A stretch of DNA of 64,000 bases, taken from assembly GCF_037042905.1 (NCBI RefSeq), contig NC_087256.1, positions 29,228,001 to 29,292,000 of the forward strand, given 5' to 3'. A program made the position numbers and the translations under genes. Shown piece after piece: positions 1 to 11,700 of the stretch (position 1 is the stretch's first letter; the number at the start of each line of letters is the position of its first letter). The notes beneath the pieces were generated by a model. It was given only the letters and a program-made list of their open reading frames with translations, did not search any database and was not told where the DNA came from. This DNA is from Lytechinus pictus (Eukaryota > Echinodermata > Echinoidea > Temnopleuroida > Toxopneustidae).

Positions 1-321
1 TTGGGGGGTTTTATTTATTTTTATTTCAAAATCTATATCTGATTTGCAAATTATTATTTAACCACACCGTCCTGTGCAGATATAAAAGAGTAAACAGTGT
101 TATATAAGTATCATCGTTACATGAATATCATTTGCCGTGCCATTTCGTCTTAACAAGTAACTGAACCAAAATATTTGCCTTGAACTTTTGATGATCAATA
201 ACTTCAATTAATATCGCCTGATACTAATATTGATATCTTTCATTCAGAGGAGGCTTGTAAGGAACAACGGGAATTAAATAACACAAACAGGGTAAAGAGA
301 AAGGAAAGAGATAGCAAAAGG
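1..321. other. A/T-rich intergenic DNA
   Basis: No open frame with coding character, no RNA gene and no clear repeat boundary is visible here. Confidence 0.5.
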
Positions 322-432
322 AGGGTGTGTGTGTGGGGGGAATTATGTGTGTGTGTACGGTCGTGTGTGGAATTGTGTACGGGTATGAGGGGGTGCGGGT
401 GTGGGTGTGTGTGTGATGGTGTGTGTGTGAGA
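322..432. repeat. GT-rich low-complexity tract
   Basis: Imperfect GTGTGTG runs with short G tracts. The cysteine/valine-rich reading frame across it is only a translation of the repeat and is not taken as a gene. Confidence 0.8.
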
Positions 433-520
433 GAGAGTTTTATCAGACGTGTATCAATCAGATATGGTCATTTAGGTCTGGCACCGATTTTTAACGTCAT
501 CATCCGAAAGACGTGACCAG
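433..520 (-). mobile_element. 5'-truncated copy of the 7SL-headed SINE
   Basis: Reverse-complemented, this stretch matches the body of the SINE at 21085-21275: the blocks CACGTCTTTCGGATGG, TTAACGTCA, and TGATTGATACACGTCTGA are shared with few changes. Only the end of the head (the CCCTGGTCACG segment) is kept, so the 7SL-like part is missing. That is the usual 5' truncation of a retroposed copy. It directly abuts a palindromic element at 521. Confidence 0.7.
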
Positions 521-740
521 GGCCCCGTTTTACAAAGAGTTACATTTGATCCGATCAATCTCAAGTATATGGAAATCCATCACTGTCATAATTTTTCTTT
601 ATAAAATTTGCTCAATGTCCTATGAAAACAAAGAGAAGCATATTTTGAACAAACATGTAATTTTAGATGTTAATGTTGCTGGCTTTTGATAGTTGCGATT
701 GATCGGATCAATCACAACTCTTTGTGAGCATTTCATGGAA
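521..740. mobile_element. MITE-like element with inverted arms
   Basis: Positions 533-560 and 697-724 are inverted repeats of 28 bp with few mismatches, both holding the core TTGATCCGATCAATC or its complement. The left end reads GGCCCCGTTTTACAAAGAG, a start shared by several short inverted-repeat elements in this window. No coding capacity. Confidence 0.65.
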
Positions 741-1150
741 GGATTTGTCGGAAAAAACTTCCAACAAATCCTGTTTTATCCGACAGTTACCATAGTAATG
801 GTAGTTCATAGCCAATCAAAATCAAGGAAAGTTGTCAGATCTGACAACCTGTCGGACAAAAATGTCGATGAAACGCTCCCTAGGACTCGAACCTCGAACC
901 TCTTTATCAATTTGAAACTTCCGCGGTTTCTTTGGCAACATGAATAGAGCACATCTTCAAATCAGTGGGTCTCTAACATACATGTACAGTGCTATCATAC
1001 GACGATAAGAAACTATTGAAAAGAATTTACGTCGGTATTTATACAGTTTTTAGTCGTCATTTATATTCATTGTTATTCTTCAAAATGCTCCTTCTATCAT
1101 TCTGTATGTCATAAATGTTGCTGAGATTGTTACGGACATTGATATTCATT
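741..1150. other. Intergenic DNA, nothing recognised
   Basis: A/T-rich sequence without coding character or clear repeat structure. Confidence 0.4.
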
Positions 1151-1898
1151 TAACCTAATTAGAGCCGGGGTATTTGCACCCATCTCACAGGAGGGGGGGG
1201 GGGTGGATTCCACCCACCCGCGATATATCTGCCGCCAATCACGCGAGTACCGCGAAAATTTGCACAAACGTAGTGTGCGATAAAATCTACAAGGCTGTAT
1301 GGTAAATATATACCGAAACAAAAATTTTCATATGAATTAATTATGCCAATTTATGTGCAAAATATAGAATTTGCTCTTATTAACTTAATACAGCCCCAAA
1401 CAGCTAATTTTATATTCAGAGACTCTTTGTAGGATTTTAATTGTATGCGCTTAGAAAATTTGGAATTGGATTTTTCTTCTGAAGTATTTTTTGTTTTTTA
1501 ATTTCTTATGTATTTCATTGTCTTTTGACTTTTTTCATTTAAAATCATTGCTGACTTAATTCTGTTCATAAACAAGGCAAAATTAATTGATGTTAATCAG
1601 TAAACGTAGCAATAATGATATATTTTTTAGTTGGGCTAAAAGCACAATTTGCATTGGATTTATACATGAATTCACGTTTTTTTGAGCAATTTTTGGTCTG
1701 ACATGCACAAACATAATGTTGCGTAATTTCGTAACCGCGTAGGCTATACCCGGGCGTCGCAAATTTGAATTCAAAAGTTGCGCGAGACCTGAAAGTAAAA
1801 ATTCAGCAAGTGGCGCGGTATAAAAATTTAGAGCGGTAGATTTATTGCGAAAAATGTCGGGGGGGGGGGGATTCCGCACCTCAGGCCAATTAGGATTA
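1151..1898. mobile_element. Candidate non-autonomous element with poly-G ends
   Basis: The two ends read inward with related sequence (CCTAATTAGAGCC on the left; CCTAATTGGCCTGAGG reading in from the right), and each is followed within about 40 bp by a G run of 12-13. The interior is A/T-rich with CpG-rich patches near each end. The inverted-repeat match is short and gapped, so the boundaries are tentative. Confidence 0.35.
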
Positions 1899-3894
1899 AA
1901 GTATTGGTTGGTTTGGCCTGTCTTGTGAAGATGTGAACTTACTGCAAGTTTTATTTGTCATTTTTCTGTTCAAATCTCATATTCCTTAAATGACGCATCA
2001 TCTGGGTAAAAAAAGTTGTGAAATGAAAATAATTCATATGTGTTAATATTTAGGTATATACATTGAAGAATTTCAACTCTACAAAGACCATATCCAATTT
2101 TATAATAATAAACCTGCTGACGGGGTGGACGTGGCCTTATAAGGAGTGATGGAAGAAAGGTTGAAAGGGGGGACATAAGAATTAAGAATCCTTCAAAGAT
2201 AAGCTCGGATGATTATTAGTATGCTAAATAGATAGGCAAGCATCCTTTGAAACCACCGAAAAGGAAGTTGCATCCTTTCAAGATTCACTTTGACATGGGA
2301 TTCAAACCTGCACATTTTCGATTTTTTGCTGGAGATTGCACCTTTTCGTCAAGGATTGTTAAAATTTTGCATCCTCATTTCTAGGTGTGTAGGGTGCTCG
2401 TAGGGTGATCGTACGACTTTTCTAAAGGTCCGTGATCATCGTAGAGTCTACGATTTTGTTCATCACGGATAATACACTGTGTATTCAAAATCGTCACGGT
2501 AAGATCGTAGACCTTAACACATCGTCGCGGCATCACGGTCATCGTACAATCAGTACAGGGACATCAAACGACCTTCGTGCTGCCTCTGTAGTGGGGTCCT
2601 CTACGATGTCCAACACTTGAACTCGTAATAATAGCCCAAAGCCACATGTGATGGCCCTGAAAGTAGCAGAACTAAACCCGCGGCAGACTCACACGATCGG
2701 ATTACGACGCTTTTTTTTTAACATATCACATTTTAGCAATGATGGGCATTTTCTTTAATCCAACCCTTGAAAGAAGTGTTGCCTTTGATTTGGTTGATTC
2801 CCCCTTCTCTAGCAAAGAGATATTTCTGGGGATATCTGGATATCGAAAATTTAACTTAGTACCTGTTGAGAGACTATAACACCCCAAAGCAATGTTCCTT
2901 TTACAGGTCTATTTATAACAAAATTTGATTAGAATGAAGAGCCCTATATGTCGATGTTTTACAGAAAAGTCGGTTTAATGTTTTTTGTTTTTTTTGTAAT
3001 ACCACATAAACGATTCTAACTTTGAATGTCAGTCTGTCAAAAGCTCATCCTTACTCTTCGTAAAAGACATAGGCATTTGTTACCGAATTGTAAACTGAGT
3101 CGAATATAGGCTCCTCCTAAACTTACCACGAAAGAAAGAGGGAACGTTGTTCTTTTTTAATACAACCTTAATTCTCCAAGAAGAACTTTTGTCTTTCAAA
3201 ATTCCTCAGTATTTCGCTCAGCATGCTGACCTAAGTCATCGAAATGCATACGATGCCATTTATGCTGAGCAAAAGCGATATGAAATACATGACCGTCACC
3301 CATCTCCTCTTTTATTATTTTTTTCAATTCACAATTGATGAAAAGTGAATGGGAAATGGCTATGAATGGTGTGGCCATGGATGGATGGATGTTTTGTTAA
3401 GAACACCGGCATTGTCCGCCATGCGACCCCCATAGATTCTATATAGCTAAATATTGTGTCTAATCTTCAGCAATATCTGGAATCAATGTTGGCAAATCTT
3501 TCTTTGTTGTTTCAATCCTATAAAGCACTGGCGTAAATCCTTGCGGCACGTCTATTCTTCAGGGGGTTGATCTATTGTTCCACCCCCCTTGAATACCATG
3601 ACGTCACTGATTTGCGTCCGTGCTATATAGCAATATATATTTTTCCTAATTCTCCCTGTCTAATAATAGATAAAAATTATCAAGTAGAGTAAAGAAAACG
3701 GAAAGATAAGACTAATCAGGGAGTCATATTGTTCACTTCCTTCTTTGTAGCAAATACTTTATATAACAATAAATACTCCAAACTCTTTAAATATCTACTG
3801 TATTTTTCTTTGAATCTTTATATAATGTCAAGCGTTTTGGAATTTGATTGATTTCTTTTTTTATCAATTAATTTATTTATTATTGTTATTATCT
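1899..3894. other. Intergenic DNA without a recognised gene
   Basis: About 2 kb with only short frames. At 2395-2600 there is an unusually CpG-rich patch in which ATCGTA, TCACGG and CGTAGA recur on both strands, resembling a decayed minisatellite or an inverted element. The rest shows nothing that can be supported. Confidence 0.4.
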
Positions 3895-3950
3895 TTTCTA
3901 TTTTTATTTATTTATTTATTTATTTATTTTTTTTTGGGGGGGGCTGCCAT
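3895..3950. repeat. (TTTA)n microsatellite and G run
   Basis: Repeated ATTT units followed by a T run and a run of G. Confidence 0.85.
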
Positions 3951-4134
3951 ATGTAACAGATCAAGCAGTTTTATGGCGTTTATTCATTTCACCTTTATGC
4001 ATACGGTATTATTTAAAAAAAAAAACCTTAGCAGAGATATATGTTGGTTACAAGTACTCATTATAGTTACACTCTACTATGAAGAGAGTGAAATATAACA
4101 AATCGTCGCTCTCAATCTTTAGTTTTATGATTGC

Positions 4135-5215
4135 GAGCTTAAATGGGTATTCCGGGCCGAAAGTAATCATATCTAAATAAAAACAATTAAATTCCCTGAG
4201 GAAAATGATGAAAATTTCATCGAAATCTAATAATAGAAGCGCGAGCTGAAATTTTGATTTACTGACCCGAAAGGAAACATTTTAAGCACTGTCCAACATG
4301 AAGGAAAATGGTTCACTGTCGGTACAGAAGTACGAGCTGACAATTCTTTATACTTTGACTTAAAAACTTAACATTTTGACACGTTTTTTGTATAAAGAAC
4401 AAACTTAGATTCCGCATATATAATTGACAAGTTGTGTATCTCAATAAACACAATACGAGTGCAAAGCGCGAGCTGAAATTTTCTTAGTACTGACCTCAAA
4501 GAAAATTTTAAGCACTATCCATGGAGGTAGTGCACTATCCAACATCAACATGAAGGAAAATTGTGGAGAGAATATTGATCTCACTAAATATATGATGCGT
4601 GCGCGAAGCGCGAGCTGAAATTTTTGTTGAGATTTAGATTTTAAACCGGGATATTCTTATCACTGTCGGTATAGAAGCGCGAGCTGAGAACTTGTGATGT
4701 TTTGACTTGAAAGCTTAACATTTTTACCCTTTTTTTTAATGTAAAGAACAAACTCAGATACGTATATGCAATTTAACAATCTCTGTATCTCAATGCGAGC
4801 GCGAAGCGCGAGCAGAAATTTTTGATATTCTGAGGGAAATTTAGGCAACATTTTCACAAAATATAATTATGATGCGAGCACAAATTGCGAGCTAATTTTT
4901 TTTTTGAAATTGAGACTTTAAACCGGGACATTCTAATCACTGTCGGTACAGAAGCGCGAGCTGAGATGTTTTGACTTGAAAACTTAACATTTTCACACGT
5001 TTTTTAATAAAAATAACAAACTCAGATATGCATATTAGATTTAACAATCTGTGTATCTTAATACTAGTGCGAAGAGCGAGCGGAAATTTTTGATATTCTG
5101 AGGGAAATTTAAGCAACATTTTCAGCAAAATTTGTACTAAATATATGATGCGAGCGCAAAGCGCGAGCTCAACTTTTTGAGATTTAGACCTTAAATCGGG
5201 ATTTTCTAATCATTG
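4135..5215. repeat. Diverged tandem repeat, about 276-bp unit, AGCGCGAGCTGA core
   Basis: The block CGGTACAGAAGCGCGAGCTGA recurs at about 4320, 4670 and 4945, so the last two units are about 276 bp apart. Each unit also holds a TTTTGACTTGAAA / CTTAACATTTT block and a second GCGCGAGC core preceding GAAATTTTTG. The unit at about 4320 is longer, with a partly repeated segment around 4500-4560. Stand-alone GCGCTTCGCGCTCGC cores occur at about 7445 and 57713, so this is a dispersed family that is locally tandem here. Confidence 0.8.
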
Positions 5216-5505
5216 TCGGTAGCCTAAAGAGAGCTCCCCACGATCGCATTGCAAAAAAAATCGTAATTTAACGATAATAGTATGCAATTTGACATTATTT
5301 TACCGATTAAGATAATGGAACTCAAAGAACAAAAGGACATGGAGCAGTTGGACAGCCCTGCGTGACACGACAGTTTGTCATTTTCCCGACAAGCGTCAGT
5401 CCAACAGCCCTGCGCTTGTGTAACAGACAATTTATAATTTTTCCAGCATCTCTGACTCCGCATCTTTAATTACACCGACACACAGGTTTACCTATAATCA
5501 AAACC
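5216..5505. other. Intergenic DNA
   Basis: Contains two similar short segments (ACAGCCCTGCG at about 5352 and 5403), otherwise nothing recognised. Confidence 0.4.
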
Positions 5506-5702
5506 TTGTCTATACCCCATTCCTTCTCTTTTTTATTTTTGTCCTTCCTTTTGTTATCCTCTTCCTCTTTGTCTCTTTCTTTTTTTCTTTCTTTCTTCCT
5601 TCCTTCCTTTCTTTTGTTTCCTTTCTTTTTTTTCTCTTTCTCTTCGTTCCCTTTTCTTTCCTTTTTCTCCCTTTTTTTTCCTTCTCGCTTTTTTCATTTT
5701 CC
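5506..5702. repeat. Polypyrimidine (CTTT/CCTT)n tract
   Basis: Nearly pure C/T on the + strand for about 190 bp. The Ser/Phe/Leu-rich and Lys/Arg/Glu-rich frames on the two strands are by-products of this composition. Confidence 0.9.
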
Positions 5703-5767
5703 CGACGGCAGCGCTGATTAACCGACGATATCCACACCCCACCCCCCCCCCCTTAGCGACGGCCCTG

Positions 5768-5823
5768 ATTGAAATGAATGATCCATTCAACTCGGCTATG
5801 CCTCGTTGAATTGATCATTTCCT
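5768..5823. repeat. Short hairpin
   Basis: GAAATGAATGATCCATTCAA and its near-complement TTGAATTGATCATTTCC face each other across about 14 bp. Confidence 0.7.
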
Positions 5824-5974
5824 CTTTTGCACTCATAAGCATTGATTGTATACTCCGGTTTGCAGCTTTATAAAATCAACAGACCGCGCTCGCACTCCCA
5901 TGCACTGCATGCAGTTTTCCATCCAAATTCATTAATGTCAAAATGAAAAGAAACTATTTTTAGGATCATATTAA

Positions 5975-6109
5975 TCAAATAATGAATGTTTTTTATTCGT
6001 GCAATGGACAGAATACTTCATTCGGTGAAAGATGAAATGAATGATCCTTATATTTCATCTTTCACTACGTGAAGTATTCAGTCCATTACACTCAAACATT
6101 CATTATTTG
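5975..6109. repeat. 135-bp palindrome
   Basis: The left arm begins CAAATAATGAATG and the right arm ends CATTCATTATTTG. Inner segments (AATGGACAGAATACTTCA against TGAAGTATTCAGTCCATT) also pair. This is likely a short MITE or its core. Confidence 0.75.
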
Positions 6110-6129
6110 TATAATGTATGAGTGTGTGT

Positions 6130-6512
6130 TTGTACGTGTGTTTGTTTCTCTTGTATTTTATTATATGAAATTATGTTTATTCCCTTTTCTCTCCAATAAT
6201 TAAAACTATAGGATTGACAACTGAGTGAATGTATCAGATATTAATTCCTGTAACTTATTCTATCATAAGGGAGACATATCACACACACATGTCCAAAAAT
6301 ATGAAATAATTAGGGTTTCATGCAATAAAATAAAAAGAAAAGTGGGACATGACATCATCAGTCCATCTAATGACTATTCATGATTACTTGCACATGACTG
6401 TTTTCACAAAATACTGCTAAACTGTAGAATTCATTAATTTCCTTATTTTTTAACATATTTTGATGAAATTTTCAGAATTTTGCTTTGTGAAATTTATTCT
6501 GTTTCATGGGTG
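6130..6512. mobile_element. Right-half copy of the TTAA-type palindromic element
   Basis: From about 6145 the sequence follows the right half of the element at 45891-46469: TTTTATTATATGAAATTA, GGATTGACAACTGA, ATAAGGGAGACATAT, GACATCATCAG, CTATTCATGA, GACTGTTTTCACAAAATA and GATGAAATTTTCAG occur in the same order. The left arm and the outer terminus are missing. Confidence 0.7.
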
Positions 6513-6516
6513 TCGA

Positions 6517-6740
6517 TCGGGGGGGGGGGGGGAATTGGGGGATATATCCACTATCTTAGTTGAGGAATGGCCTGTGTTATCATCCCCCAATAATTTAAGA
6601 TCGAGCATCATAATGAGTTATATGAGTATGATAATGATAATAATATTATAATTATAATAAAAAGAATGATGATTATAATAGTAATAGTAATAATAATAAT
6701 AAGAATAATAATGATAATAATAATGATTATCATGGTGATG
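6517..6740. repeat. G run and (ATA/AAT)n microsatellite
   Basis: A G run at about 6520-6532, then a long imperfect ATA/AAT tract at about 6640-6735. Confidence 0.8.
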
Positions 6741-6862
6741 GTATGGTCATCGTATTAACTCATGGTGGCCATTCATATTGTTTTTCTCTTAAGTGTATTA
6801 TGTTTATTGCTGCTGTATTCAGTCATTCCTTTTGGAAACTATTCAACTGTTACACTGAGCCA

Positions 6863-7110
6863 CCGGGCATGGTGGCTCAGTGGTAGAGCGTCCGCCTCAC
6901 GAACGGGAGGTCGTGGGTTCGATCCCCGGCCGAGTCATACCAAAGACTCATAAAAATTGGACCTTCTGCCTTCTTGCTTGGTGCTCAGCATTTAGATTGG
7001 AGAAGGGTAATAATAACATATTGTGTTATGCAGGGCCCGCTGGAAGAGCAGTCTTATGATCTAAGTGGCTACCCTGGGTAAATAAAACGTTATTATTATT
7101 ATTATTATTA
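6863..7110 (+). mobile_element. tRNA-derived SINE (family A), apparently full length
   Basis: The tRNA-like head has a pol III A box (TGGCTCAGTGG, 6873-6883) and B box (GGTTCGATCC, 6916-6925). A body of about 150 bp follows, with CTTCTGCCTTCTTG, GGAGAAGGGTAATAATAACA and AAGTGGCTACCCTGGGTAAA, and the 3' end is an (ATT)n tail. A second copy of head and body lies at 22623-22868. The head does not fold as a clean tRNA cloverleaf with matched acceptor arms and is followed by SINE body, so this is not a tRNA gene. Confidence 0.85.
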
Positions 7111-7639
7111 CAAACGGATAGAGAAGGAAAAAAATTCCAGGATGAAAGAGAAAAACATGTTCATGCATGCTTATGTCATTACAAATGACATTATATCTTT
7201 TTGAAATTTACCCCTCCCCACAACAAAGCGCATGGGGTATACCCCTTTTATTTTTACCACCCGTTTGAATGTCACTTAATTTCTGTTGGTTTTCGTTATT
7301 CAGGTTCATGACGTAAAATAAGTGATGAACATACAAAAGAAATGAGAATTGAAATTCAAAAGAGTGTATAAAAGGAAAAATAACCATGAAAACTGATGAG
7401 TCCTCAAGAAAGCTCCTTTTCAGGTCAATTTTTCGAAAAAAAATCCCATCTTGCGCTTCGCGCTCGCATTATTGATCTAGTCATTCTCGTCTTATTGTAG
7501 AAATAAAGCTTATGCTTAAAAATACCCCTCCCACTGGCGTACAGAGGTGGCACTTGCGGGCCATCGACCCCCCCTCCCCCGCGAAATGTTTAATTAGATA
7601 TAATTATTTCCATCCAAGAATACCCCTTTAAAGCATCAC
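7111..7639. other. Intergenic DNA with repeat fragments
   Basis: Holds a GCGCTTCGCGCTCGC core at about 7445 related to the 4.1-5.2 kb tandem repeat. At about 7535 there is a poly-C segment next to ACTGGCGTACAGAGG that resembles one end of the poly-G MITE group. No gene is visible. Confidence 0.4.
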
Positions 7640-8125
7640 CATGCCTATATTCTATTCAAAGGATATACAAGGCATCTCATAAAAACGTAACCGATGATTA
7701 TCGAAACTTCATCATAAATAGGCCTATAATAGACAAATTACCTAATCATTGTCAAGCTTAGATTTTCCCTTTTCATCTGGTATAACTCAAATGATTCCTT
7801 GTTCACACCTGGGTAAGAAAGGAAGAAAAAGGTCAGCGCTATCTGAATTTCCAAAAAAGAATCACATGTCTAAAGAGTGCAATATCTGCCCTTTAATTTT
7901 GACACCTCAATGACAGAAAATGGTCAATAAAGATAAAAGTTAGGTCTCTTTGAAATAATGCCTCAATGTCCACGATTTCATTAAGCAAAATGTGTTTTAT
8001 CGGTTTCCCCATCGCAGCTATCACACGAGATTGTCAACAATCAAAGTTCGATGGCAGGCCTTCGAACGCCTCCCATTATATGAAGTCATTGGAATTCAAG
8101 CATTATTTCAAATAAAGAAATTGTA
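7640..8125. mobile_element. Diverged half copy of the 8688-9506 element
   Basis: Collinear blocks are shared with the left half of the element at 8688-9506: AAAACGTAACCGATGATTATC, ATAGACAAATTACCTA, GTATCTGAATTTC-like sequence, AATCACATGTCTAAAGAG, ACAGAAAATGGTCAA, ATTTCATTAA and TATCACACG. It lacks the right arm and the terminal CAGTGCGTCCCA, so it is an older, truncated or partly deleted copy lying about 600 bp from its relative. Confidence 0.7.
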
Positions 8126-8687
8126 AAACGTTGTAAGCGGCCAATGAAAGCCGCGAATTGGCTAAACTTCAGAATAATGTGTGATCGCCCCTTAAAACCA
8201 CTGTTGGAAAGTAATTTTGTGTATGATAATGCTTACTCCTCCGCGAAGCTTTAAGCTGCTAAAAATAACAAGAAAATTAGCAAACCCAATATAAAGGATA
8301 TACTGTGAAAGGAGAATGACAGAGATGGAGGGAAGGAGGAAAACGAGAGGGGAGAGGGAAGGAAAGAGAGAGAGAGAAAGAGGGGGACAGAGAGGAGGAA
8401 AGGGGGAGAGAGGGAGAGAGATACAGAAAGATGAGAATGACAGTTTGTGGATTCATGTTTAAAATGGTGGAAGGAATGTGAGCCGGCGAACTGGAAATTA
8501 ATTGCGAGGTCATTTTCCCCCTACTTAAACAATTGTCTTTGAAATAAATTTGAAAGAACATAATATTCCACCAGCACGCAATCGAGCTTCTCTAATTTCC
8601 TCCTTAAAGCTTTATACTAAAAGGCAGGAAATAGAAAGTTGAATAAAGAGTTTTAAAATCGTCAACGGGTCGAGTTTATTCCTTATA
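8126..8687. other. Intergenic DNA with a GA-rich tract
   Basis: 8300-8430 is a purine-rich GA/GGA tract on the + strand. Nothing else is recognised. Confidence 0.5.
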
Positions 8688-9506
8688 CAGTGCGTCCCAG
8701 AAAAAACGAAACCGAGATTTAGCGATGATTTATCATAACTTAAACATAAATAAAATAGACAAATGACCTACAAATGTAAAGCTTAGAATCTCCTCTTTAG
8801 TGTGGTATTACTCAGATTATTCCTCATTCACGCATGATTGAGCAAAAACAATTCGAAGAAAGGATGCCAAAAACTCATTTGGCGGAGGGTATCTGAATTT
8901 CAAAAAGAAAATCACATGACTAAAAAGTTCAATATCTTCTCTTTTCTTTGATACCTAAATCACAGAAAATGGTCAAGTAGTAAAAAAGTTATGATCCCTC
9001 GAAACAATGCTTGTATTTCCATAATTTCATTAAATAAACGTGTTTTCACCGGTTTCCCACAGAAGCTATCGCACGGTAACAAAAGACTTAATGCGTAGCT
9101 GATCGTCAACAAAACGGAGTGTCGAGTGAGTTTGAACGCTAGCCTTTAAAACCCCTTCGTTTTATGAAATTATTGAAATTCAAGCCATATTTCAAATAAC
9201 CAGAACTTTGTTATTTCTTGACCATTTTCTGTAATTGAGGTATCAAATTAAAGAGCAGATATTGAACTTTTTAAAAATGTGGTTTTGTTTTTAAAACCCA
9301 GATACGGCCCGCCAAGTGACTTTTTGGTATCCCCTTTTCAAATTGTTTTTGCTCACTCATGCGTGAATGAGAAATAATCTAAGTAATTTCAGATGAAAGA
9401 GGAGATTCTAAGCTTTAAAATGGTAGGTCATTTGTCTATTGTATTTGCGATTAAGTTATGATAAATAATCGATAAATCTCGGTTTCGTTTTTTTTGGGAC
9501 GCACTG
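8688..9506. mobile_element. Non-autonomous TA-inserting element with long inverted arms
   Basis: The ends read CAGTGCGTCCCA inward on both sides, flanked by TA at 8686-8687 and 9507-9508, as expected for a Tc1/mariner-type insertion. The arms are long imperfect inverted repeats of roughly 350 bp: AATCTCGGTTTCG, GCTTAGAATCTCCTCTTT and ACAGAAAATGGTCAAG have complements in the other arm. No transposase frame is present, so it would depend on one supplied from elsewhere. Confidence 0.85.
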
Positions 9507-10063
9507 TACAACGTTACTATTATGGTAATGGTGATTAAAAAAAACCAAACGCACGGTAAGGATAGATACTGTCTCTCCAGACAATCATCCAATGAAAATA
9601 TAAGCCAACAACAGAACTAAAGCTGACCTTATGAAAAGCGATATTCAATCAGTTTTCCATTCATTTGCCACACTTGTCCCTAATAGACTGCCTTACTGGC
9701 GTATACAAGGGGGTGGGGGAAGGAGGCAAAAAAAGAAAAAGAAAAAGGTTGAAATATAATATCATTATTGTAATGTTGTGTCAAAAAATATAACAAAAAT
9801 TTTGTATAAAAAAAGGGTCAAAATTTTCCTCGCTCGCAGCTTTCAAGAGATTTTGCCCCATACGCCATTATGGCTCCCTCATAGTTTAACCCATTACGCC
9901 ACTGGGCTGCCTATACAAGGTGCAAGAAGAGATCGAGGAAATGGCATACAAAGTTCATGAAAAGACCACAGCATCGCTGTCTCAGTTGTAGTATGGGCGA
10001 TAAAGGTTTAGACACCTTTTAAAAGTAAAACGTGATTATTAGGCGGAATGAGGAAAGAAATAA
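9507..10063. other. Intergenic DNA with A-rich repeat fragment
   Basis: At about 9695-9910 a segment starting ACTGGCGTATACAAGGGGG and ending ACGCCACTGGGCTGC has short inward-facing termini and an A/G-rich middle. It is probably a decayed MITE. No gene is visible. Confidence 0.35.
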
Positions 10064-10143
10064 GTTAACCCATTGACTACTGAAATCTGTTAGTTCCATA
10101 CTCTTTGTACATGGATCACCAGGTTCCAGTAGCCAATGGGTTA
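10064..10143. repeat. 80-bp hairpin
   Basis: GTTAACCCATTGACTACTG on the left pairs with CAGTAGCCAATGGGTTAAA on the right, with a loop of about 40 bp. Confidence 0.75.
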
Positions 10144-10347
10144 AATGAAGTCAAACACACAAACACACGCGCATTCTCTAACGCGCACCCTCGAATACTC
10201 TCCCATAGGGAAACAAGGCGAAACATTACTCGAGTTTTTGATGCACGATTTCTAAAGATATGAAATTGCATATTTTCATAGTTATTTGTGTCCATCACAA
10301 TCCGTTTTTTCTATATCATATTTTAAAATTATTTATATGTGTATATA

Positions 10348-10372
10348 CACTGTTGGTCATAAAGGTGGAATA
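10348..10372. repeat. Left terminal inverted repeat of the Tc1 element
   Basis: 25 bp identical to the complement of 11984-12008; preceded by the TA target dinucleotide. Confidence 0.95.
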
Positions 10373-10677
10373 TTTGTTTTTCACCAAATTTTCACAGCGT
10401 AATTATTACAACATGATTTGAATATGGCATTTATGGTGCATGATAACCACTTTACTTTATTATTCTGCCTTTTACACACGTTTGACAGTGATATTTTACA
10501 AGTTTATGTCTTAAGCGATGGATGTCATGAGCATAGAACAACAATGACGACAATATACAGTAAATTAAAGGATCATGATATATTTATTTTCAATCTCTCT
10601 CAGTTTTCCATATGACTTTTTTTGTGATTTCATGGACAAATTTGCATCAAACTTGAGTCATTGTTCTTACTCAGTCA

Positions 10678-11700
10678 CTAGTATCGGGTATGTCCACCCC
10701 TGGCATGAACCAGCGCATGCAGACGTCGTGGCATGCTGTCCACTAGCTTGTTGATGACGTCAACAGGCATAGCGTCCCATTCTTCCCTCAGAGCATCTGC
10801 CAACTCCTGCAGATTTTGAGGAATGACCTCTATGTCGTTGATGGCTCGGCCTAGGGCATCCCATGCATGCTCTATGGGGTTCATATCCGGCGAACAAGCT
10901 GGCCATGGCAACTGTACGACGCCCTCTGCCTCCAGGAATTCCCTCACCGCAGCGGCCCTTTGCGGTCTAGCGTTGTCATCCTGCAGTCGGAAATTGTGCC
11001 CATACACTCGTCTTGCAAATGGAAGACAGTGGAACTCCAAGATATCCCTGTAGGCGGCGGCGTTGACGTTTCCGTCCGGAACCACCAGTGGCGTTTTCCC
11101 TCCATAATGGATGCCGGCCCATATCATCACTGAGCATCCTCCGCCTTTAATTGTCTCGTGGATACATTCATCGTGAAGGTTTTCCCCGGCTAATCGACGA
11201 ACTCGTTGTCTCCCATCCTTTCGGTCAAGTATGAACCGGCTCTCGTCCATGAAGACCACATGTTGCCAATGTCCTGGATGAAGCCTTCTGTGCTCCCTAG
11301 CCCAAAGAAGACGAGCTACTCTGTGGCGAACAGACAGGCGTGGACATTTGTTCAACCGTCGTGCTCGGTAACCATGTTGGAGCAATCTGCGATTAACGGT
11401 TGACCGGGAAACGTTGATCCCATGATGTCTCCTCCACAAGCAACGAAGACGGCTCGTGGGCAATTTCCGGTTTCTGCGGCTGAAATTCAACAGTTGGCGA
11501 TCATCTCTTCTTGTGGTCAATCTGGGACGTCCTGGAGATTTCCGTGGCCGCACATTCCATGCCTCACGTTGACGTTTCAGGATCTTAGAGACTGCATCCT
11601 GTGATATCTCTAGGACTTCTGCGATATCAGTCTGCTTGTAGCCCTCCTATCGCAGTGCTACCACTCTCTCTCGTGTTGCTGTTGCCGTTGGACCAGGCAT
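10678..11700 (-). pseudogene. Tc1-family transposase with one in-frame stop
   Basis: The frame runs from ATG at 11700 to the stop at 10678, 341 codons with its stop, the usual length for Tc1 transposases. Codon 18 is TAG (11649-11647), inside the N-terminal helix-turn-helix (context VVALR-stop-EGYKQTDIAE). The rest is open. After a basic GRPR-like linker come a second HTH and the DDE catalytic domain with all three acidic residues in recognisable contexts: D in FMDESRF, D in QDDNARPQ and E in SPDMNPIEHAWD, a DD34E pattern. A shorter product starting downstream would lack part of the DNA-binding region. This is a cut-and-paste transposase of the nucleus, probably inactive in this copy. Confidence 0.92.

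Noticed and set aside
4135-5215. CRISPR-like array
   Set aside because: The repeats are long, diverged and without uniform spacers, in an animal genome; it is an ordinary tandem repeat.
5506-5790. Overlapping Ser/Phe-rich and Lys/Arg-rich frames
   Set aside because: Both are translations of a polypyrimidine tract.
6863-6935. tRNA gene
   Set aside because: A and B boxes are good, but the acceptor ends do not pair and a SINE body with (ATT)n tail follows; the same holds for 22623, 17675 and 49236.
10823-11604. Several + strand frames within the Tc1 element
   Set aside because: They are shadows of the - strand transposase, whose DDE motifs are clear.
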